From NCBI GenBank assembly GCA_020629965.1, contig JAHDCG010000001.1, forward strand, positions 84,802-148,801: DNA of 64,000 nt, written 5' to 3'. The position numbers and the translations under genes were made by a program. This document shows positions 60,149 to 64,000 of this stretch, piece after piece. The DNA comes from Saprospiraceae bacterium (lineage in GTDB: Bacteria; Bacteroidota; Bacteroidia; Chitinophagales; Saprospiraceae). The first letter of the stretch is position 1; every line of letters begins with the position of its first letter. Under the pieces are notes generated by a model. It saw only the letters and a program-made list of their open reading frames with translations. It did not search any database and was not told where the DNA came from.

Positions 60149-62298
60149 TAATTCCCGTCCACCGCCGCAATAAACTCCTCCTCCGTCATAATCTGCACCG
60201 TCCCCAAAGCCGTTGCTTTTTTCAATTTAGAACCCGCCTTCTCGCCCGCCACCAAGATATTGAGATTAGAACTGACCGCGCTGATGTTCTTCGCGCCGGC
60301 GGCTTCCGCCTTTTGTTGCGCGACTTTTCTGCCCATTTTTTGCAGCGTTCCCGTAAATAAAATCGTCTTACCGGAGAAAGGGCCGTCGGTCGTGAGGGCT
60401 TTCGGAATATCGTCGGGCGTTTGTTGCATGTTGACGCCGAGGGCTTCCATTTCTTGCAGCATTTCAACGTTGCGCGGGTCGGCAAACCAAGCGATGACAT
60501 TTTCGGCGACGACGGGACCGACGTCTTTAATATCCGTGAATTTTTCGACCGTCCAATCCTGCAGGTCGAGTACGTGTTTGATTTCCGCCGCAATGAGTGA
60601 CGATACTTTTTTGCCCAAATGATGGACGGCTAAACTGTGCAGCAACCGTTTAATCGGGTTCTTTTTTGCCCTATCTATCGCATCGCGCAGATTATCGACG
60701 GATTTTTTTCCGAAGCCTTTCAGCTCCGCAATTTTGTCATAATCCAAGCGATAAATATCCGCCGTGTTGCGCAGCCAACCGAGTTCGTAAAACTGCTCGA
60801 CCTGCGCCTGTCCCATACCGTCGATGTCCATCGCGGGTTTGGAGACGTGAAAAATCATGCGCTGTAAATCCTGTGCACCGCAGACGCAATGCGGACAACG
60901 CCAAGCCGCTTCCCCCTCTGCCCGGATGAGTTTGACCGGCGTATCGGTATCGTTTATCGGACAATGCTCGGGATATTGCACGGGCTGTTCGCTGCCGTCG
61001 CGCAGGTCTTCCATGGCTTTGACGATGTAGGGAATGACGTCGCCGGCGCGCTCGACCAAGACGGTATCGCCGAGGCGCAGGTCTTTGGAAGTAATAAAAT
61101 CTTCGTTGTGTAGCGACACGGAAGAGACCGTTACACCCGCCAATTGTACGGGCGTAATTTTCGCTACCGGCGTAATCGAGCCGATTTTTCCGACCTGATA
61201 TTCGACTTTTTCGAGGGTGGAGGTCGCTTGTTTTGCTTTAAATTTGTAAGCAATCGCCCACCGCGGGTGGTGACTGGTGTAGCCGACGGTTTCTTGTAGG
61301 GTGCGGTCGTTTACTTTGACGACCATGCCGTCGATTTCGTAAGCGTAGTCTTCACGTGTGGCTTCGCGTTCTTTGCAAAAGGCGGCGACTTCCGCAATGT
61401 TTTTGCAGAGTTTTCTGCCTTTTCCCTCGACGGGAACTTTGAAGCCTAATTTGCCGAGCAGATTGATACTTTCGTTGTGCGAGGTAAATTTTTCCAAAAC
61501 ATTTTCGCCCGCCGCATCGGTCGCGTAGCCGAGTTGATAGATGAAAGCGACGAGTTCGCGCTCGGCGGCTTCTTCCGGGTTTTTCATGCGCAGACCGCCC
61601 GTAGCCGCATTCCGCGGATTGGCGAAAAGAGATTTACCGGCTTTTTCGCGGGCGGCGTTGACGACTTTAAAAATGTCTTTGCGGATTAAAACCTCGCCGC
61701 GCAGTTCCGCTTTTTGCACGCCGTGTTCCGAAAATTTTGCTTGTAAGGGAACGGATTTAATAACGCGGGCATTGCCGGTCATTTCTTCGCCGCGCACACC
61801 GTTACCTCGGGTCGCGCCTCGGGTCAGTCGGTCGTTTTCATAGACCAAAGCGATACTGCCGCCGTCAAATTTTGGCTCGACGACATATTCTACCTCCGCG
61901 TCTGCGTCGAGCAGCGCGAGTTTTTTGATGCGTTGGTCAAATTCACCTAAGTCTTCGGCATTGTAAGAATTATCCAAAGACAGCATCGGGGTCAGGTGTT
62001 CGACGTTGGTACCGGCGTTGCTGAGGTCACTGGTCACCCGCTGCGTCGGGCTGTCGGGCGTTACCAACTCGGGGTAAGCCGCCTCCGCTGCTTCCAGTTT
62101 TTTGAACAGCGTATCGTATTCAAAATCGCTGATGACCGGGTCGTTTTTTACCGCGTACCGCCATTCGTGGTATTGGAGGACGTCGCGCAAATCACGCATG
62201 ACCGGCTCGGCAAACATACGCTCGGGTAACTCTTGCGGTGCGGCGAGTAATTTTTTGGAAAGGTCGAAAAAGGCTTTTTCTTGTGCTGCGGTGTACAT
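60148..62298 (-). CDS. ligA: NAD-dependent DNA ligase LigA
   Basis: A 716-residue bacterial DNA ligase. The Ia domain (HEWRYAVKNDPVISDFEYD) is followed by the adenylation core with the nucleotidyl Lys in VEPKFDGGSIALVYEN (near 142), the OB-fold, a zinc finger, HhH repeats (LKGFGKKSVDNL, DVGPVVAENV) and a C-terminal BRCT domain (FSGKTILFTGTLQKMGRKV). It seals nicks during replication and repair. The zinc finger is odd: the usual first CPxC pair reads CPIN, and the second half is CPHCVC, giving a different set of four Cys. The enzyme should be essential, so this is presumably functional. A heptamer array begins at its stop codon. Confidence 0.97.
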   Translation of the reverse strand: MYTAAQEKAFFDLSKKLLAAPQELPERMFAEPVMRDLRDVLQYHEWRYAVKNDPVISDFEYDTLFKKLEAAEAAYPELVTPDSPTQRVTSDLSNAGTNVEHLTPMLSLDNSYNAEDLGEFDQRIKKLALLDADAEVEYVVEPKFDGGSIALVYENDRLTRGATRGNGVRGEEMTGNARVIKSVPLQAKFSEHGVQKAELRGEVLIRKDIFKVVNAAREKAGKSLFANPRNAATGGLRMKNPEEAAERELVAFIYQLGYATDAAGENVLEKFTSHNESINLLGKLGFKVPVEGKGRKLCKNIAEVAAFCKEREATREDYAYEIDGMVVKVNDRTLQETVGYTSHHPRWAIAYKFKAKQATSTLEKVEYQVGKIGSITPVAKITPVQLAGVTVSSVSLHNEDFITSKDLRLGDTVLVERAGDVIPYIVKAMEDLRDGSEQPVQYPEHCPINDTDTPVKLIRAEGEAAWRCPHCVCGAQDLQRMIFHVSKPAMDIDGMGQAQVEQFYELGWLRNTADIYRLDYDKIAELKGFGKKSVDNLRDAIDRAKKNPIKRLLHSLAVHHLGKKVSSLIAAEIKHVLDLQDWTVEKFTDIKDVGPVVAENVIAWFADPRNVEMLQEMEALGVNMQQTPDDIPKALTTDGPFSGKTILFTGTLQKMGRKVAQQKAEAAGAKNISAVSSNLNILVAGEKAGSKLKKATALGTVQIMTEEEFIAAVDGN

Positions 62299-62399
62299 AA
62301 ACGGCGGTAGTTTTTGACTCTTGATTTGGCGTAAAATTATGCTACAAAGAAAGGGAGTTCCGGTCAGCCGAAAAAGAAAAATTCTAAACGAAAAATCCG

Positions 62400-62407
62400 T
62401 AACTTTG
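62400..62407 (+). promoter_or_regulatory. -7 box (TAACTTTG)
   Basis: An exact TAnnTTTG match 13 bases before the start codon of the Rpn-like gene, giving a very short or leaderless transcript. No -33 TTTG. Confidence 0.55.
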
Positions 62408-62420
62408 TGAAAAAAGAATT

Positions 62421-63275
62421 ATGCTGATAGCCAATCCTATATACGACGTCGTTTTCAAATATCTCATGGAAGACACGGAAATAGCGCGCCGTTTATTATC
62501 CAAAATAACGGGAGAAGATATTATTGAAATTTCCGTTCAGCCGCAGGAATTTGCGGGCCGTTCCGATAAGTTTGAAATAATTATTCTTCGTTTGGATTTT
62601 AAAGCGACAATAAAAACAAAAGACGGAAAGAGAAAAAAAGTCCTGATAGAACTGCAAAAAGGAAAAAACTCCGCCGACATTATGCGTTTTCGCAAATATT
62701 TAGGAGATAATTATCGTAAAGAAGACAGCGTAGAGAACGATGAAAAAAAGAAAACAGCACTGCCCATAATCACTATTTACTTTTTGGGCTTCAGATTGTC
62801 GAACGTAATGACTTCGATTATGAAAGTTAATCGAGAATACATCGACCTGATTACGGATAAAAAAATCGATACAAAAGAAGAGTTCGTAGAGAAATTAACG
62901 CACGACAGCTATGTTATTCAAATTCCGAGGTTAAAGAAAAAAGTAAGAAATGAAATTGAACGTGTGTTAAAAGTATTCAACCAATCTTACGTGACGAACG
63001 GTGATAAAAAAACCCTTGAATTTTCTGAAAAAGATTTGGAAAACGACGACCTCTTGCAACTTATCGCTAAAAGATTGAGAAAAGCCGCTACGGAAGAAGA
63101 TTTATTACGAAAAATCGAAATTGAGGAAGAAGTCGAAAATACAATCGAACAGCATATTCGAGAAAAACAGATTTTAGCGGAAAAGAACAGCAAACTAAAA
63201 CAAACCCTTTCGGAAAAAAACGAAGAAATAGAAAAACTTAAGAAGTTACTTAATGCCGGAAAAAAATCAGAATAG
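62421..63275 (+). CDS. Rpn/PD-(D/E)XK nuclease family protein
   Basis: A 284-residue protein of the recombination-promoting nuclease / PDDEXK transposase-like family. The start NPIYDVVFKYLMEDTEIARRL is typical. The nuclease core has RLDFKATIKT followed by VLIELQKGKN, fitting the D...ExQK signature of this group. A helical region follows, and a coiled-coil C-terminus rich in Lys/Glu (KNSKLKQTLSEKNEEIEKLK). Such genes are frequent, often in several copies, in Bacteroidota and cyanobacteria. E. coli Rpn proteins promote recombination in a RecA-independent way. The gene is visibly more AT-rich than its neighbours and single, which agrees with horizontal transfer. Confidence 0.87.
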   Translation: MLIANPIYDVVFKYLMEDTEIARRLLSKITGEDIIEISVQPQEFAGRSDKFEIIILRLDFKATIKTKDGKRKKVLIELQKGKNSADIMRFRKYLGDNYRKEDSVENDEKKKTALPIITIYFLGFRLSNVMTSIMKVNREYIDLITDKKIDTKEEFVEKLTHDSYVIQIPRLKKKVRNEIERVLKVFNQSYVTNGDKKTLEFSEKDLENDDLLQLIAKRLRKAATEEDLLRKIEIEEEVENTIEQHIREKQILAEKNSKLKQTLSEKNEEIEKLKKLLNAGKKSE

Positions 63276-63313
63276 ACCCGCAAATTTCTTGTCGGTTCTG
63301 TTCTGATTTTTCC
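63259..63313. terminator. Bidirectional terminator between convergent genes
   Basis: GGAAAAAAATCAGAA and TTCTGATTTTTCC are complementary apart from two extra A bases, with a 26-base loop. The left arm covers the last codons and stop of the Rpn-like gene. Confidence 0.65.
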
Positions 63314-63325
63314 ATCCGTTTTCTT

Positions 63326-63754
63326 TTACTCCTCCCACTCCAAGCGCAACTGCGGAATAATATTGCGATTGATGTTAAACTCGCCCTGCTTCACTTCAGC
63401 CTCCAAATCATCGGCGCGCTGTGCCAACCAAAACCACTGACCGGCTTCCAAGCCGCCGACGCGCAACTCGCCGTTTTCATCGGTGTTGCCTTCGGCAAAA
63501 ACAGGCATTTGTTCGGTGCGATTGACGGCGCTCGTGAACATTTTGATGCGCACACTCGGCAAGACATCCAAAGAATTTTCGCAGGCAGCGTCATTGTCGA
63601 GGTCGGTGCAGAGTACGGCGGTAAAAAGGGCGGAAGACAGATTGGACGGATTTTCGGTAGCACCGCCGCCGTTAATTCCGTCGTCTTCTTCTTCTTTGGC
63701 GCAGCCGGAAAATATGAGTAAGAGGGCTACAAGACCGATGTTGAATAATTTCAT
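63326..63754 (-). CDS. Small lipoprotein with a carboxypeptidase-regulatory-like domain
   Basis: A 142-residue protein with a lipobox (FSGC, Cys18) and an acidic, Gly-rich linker (EEEDDGINGGGATENPSN). A single beta-sandwich has the pattern FAEGNTDENGELRVGGLEAGQ, which is typical of SpaA/carboxypeptidase-regulatory-like domains. Two Cys (CTDLDNDAAC) may form a disulfide. Function unknown; probably an outer-membrane surface lipoprotein. It is followed by the terminator shared with the convergent Rpn-like gene. Confidence 0.78.
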   Translation of the reverse strand: MKLFNIGLVALLLIFSGCAKEEEDDGINGGGATENPSNLSSALFTAVLCTDLDNDAACENSLDVLPSVRIKMFTSAVNRTEQMPVFAEGNTDENGELRVGGLEAGQWFWLAQRADDLEAEVKQGEFNINRNIIPQLRLEWEE

Positions 63755-64000
63755 AAATGATTGAGGTTGTGGCAGTCGAATATTTATCTTCCCGAAAAGT
63801 GAAATAATCTTTTCCGCCGGTGAGAATTAAGAGTTCGCAAGGTAGTTGATTTTCCGAATAAACGGGTCGGTGACGGACTTTTGATTGCCGGCGGCATTAC
63901 ATCTTAGTGTAAAAATAGCGGCTCATTTTTTGGCGAAACGAAAAAAAAATCGTTCATATTCCGATTTATTGTAAAATTTAGTAAATCTTTACGGCTAAAT
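63755..64000. other. Window end without recognised features
   Basis: AT-rich sequence upstream of the last lipoprotein gene. No open frame, box or hairpin that I would defend. Confidence 0.4.

Overview
The window reads as a chromosome segment of a Bacteroidota bacterium, most likely of the Saprospiraceae/Lewinella type. The basis is a SusC/SusD pair, three VCBS/FG-GAP lipoproteins with ASPIC/UnbV modules, a HYR-repeat giant and a small Reeler-like protein with type IX secretion C-terminal sorting domains, a PadR/PspC pair, and promoters of the Bacteroidota form TTTG-N19/20-TAnnTTTG. The genus is an inference; no rRNA is present.

Layout. 182-1438: secreted retropepsin-like protease with PDZ. 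2056-20816: a nutrient-uptake locus (susC, susD, three large paralogous VCBS/ASPIC lipoproteins, a small lipoprotein, a six-hairpin glycosidase), interrupted at 14604-15435 by an AT-richer two-gene HNH cassette. 20998-28634: cohesin-like protein, GAF histidine kinase, cinA, a GNAT acetyltransferase, a large secreted helical-repeat protein and an ALDH8A1-like dehydrogenase. 28974-29048: tRNA-Val. 29592-34145: HYR/dockerin giant. 34694-43834: a Pycsar-effector-like membrane protein with a degenerate HD domain, CysQ, a glycosyltransferase, PadR/PspC, a Rieske-AIF oxidoreductase, an antitoxin with a deleted PIN toxin, and a DUF5682 protein. 43943-63754: choice-of-anchor V protein, DsbD with a duplicated N-terminal domain, gpmI, lipoproteins, M14 peptidase, a double amidohydrolase, a PLP deaminase-like enzyme, a zinc-ribbon membrane protein, ligA, an Rpn-like nuclease and a final lipoprotein.

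How the genes work together. The susCD-VCBS-glycosidase block would bind and import a polymer-derived substrate across the outer membrane. The protease, M14 peptidase, amidohydrolase and T9SS proteins fit a particle- or protein-degrading heterotroph. Most other genes are single housekeeping units.

The most unusual feature is between the genes. About sixteen intergenic gaps carry arrays of three to six imperfect copies of a 7-, 8- or 9-base unit. At five sites the array is followed by its own inverted copy, giving long hairpins. The unit differs from site to site, but several sites share exact stretches of 16-29 bases. Two further gaps carry 166-168-bp hairpins with a common core and different but self-complementary arms, and a third family of about 60 bp resembles REP elements. 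These three intergenic families are the best candidates here for something not yet described.
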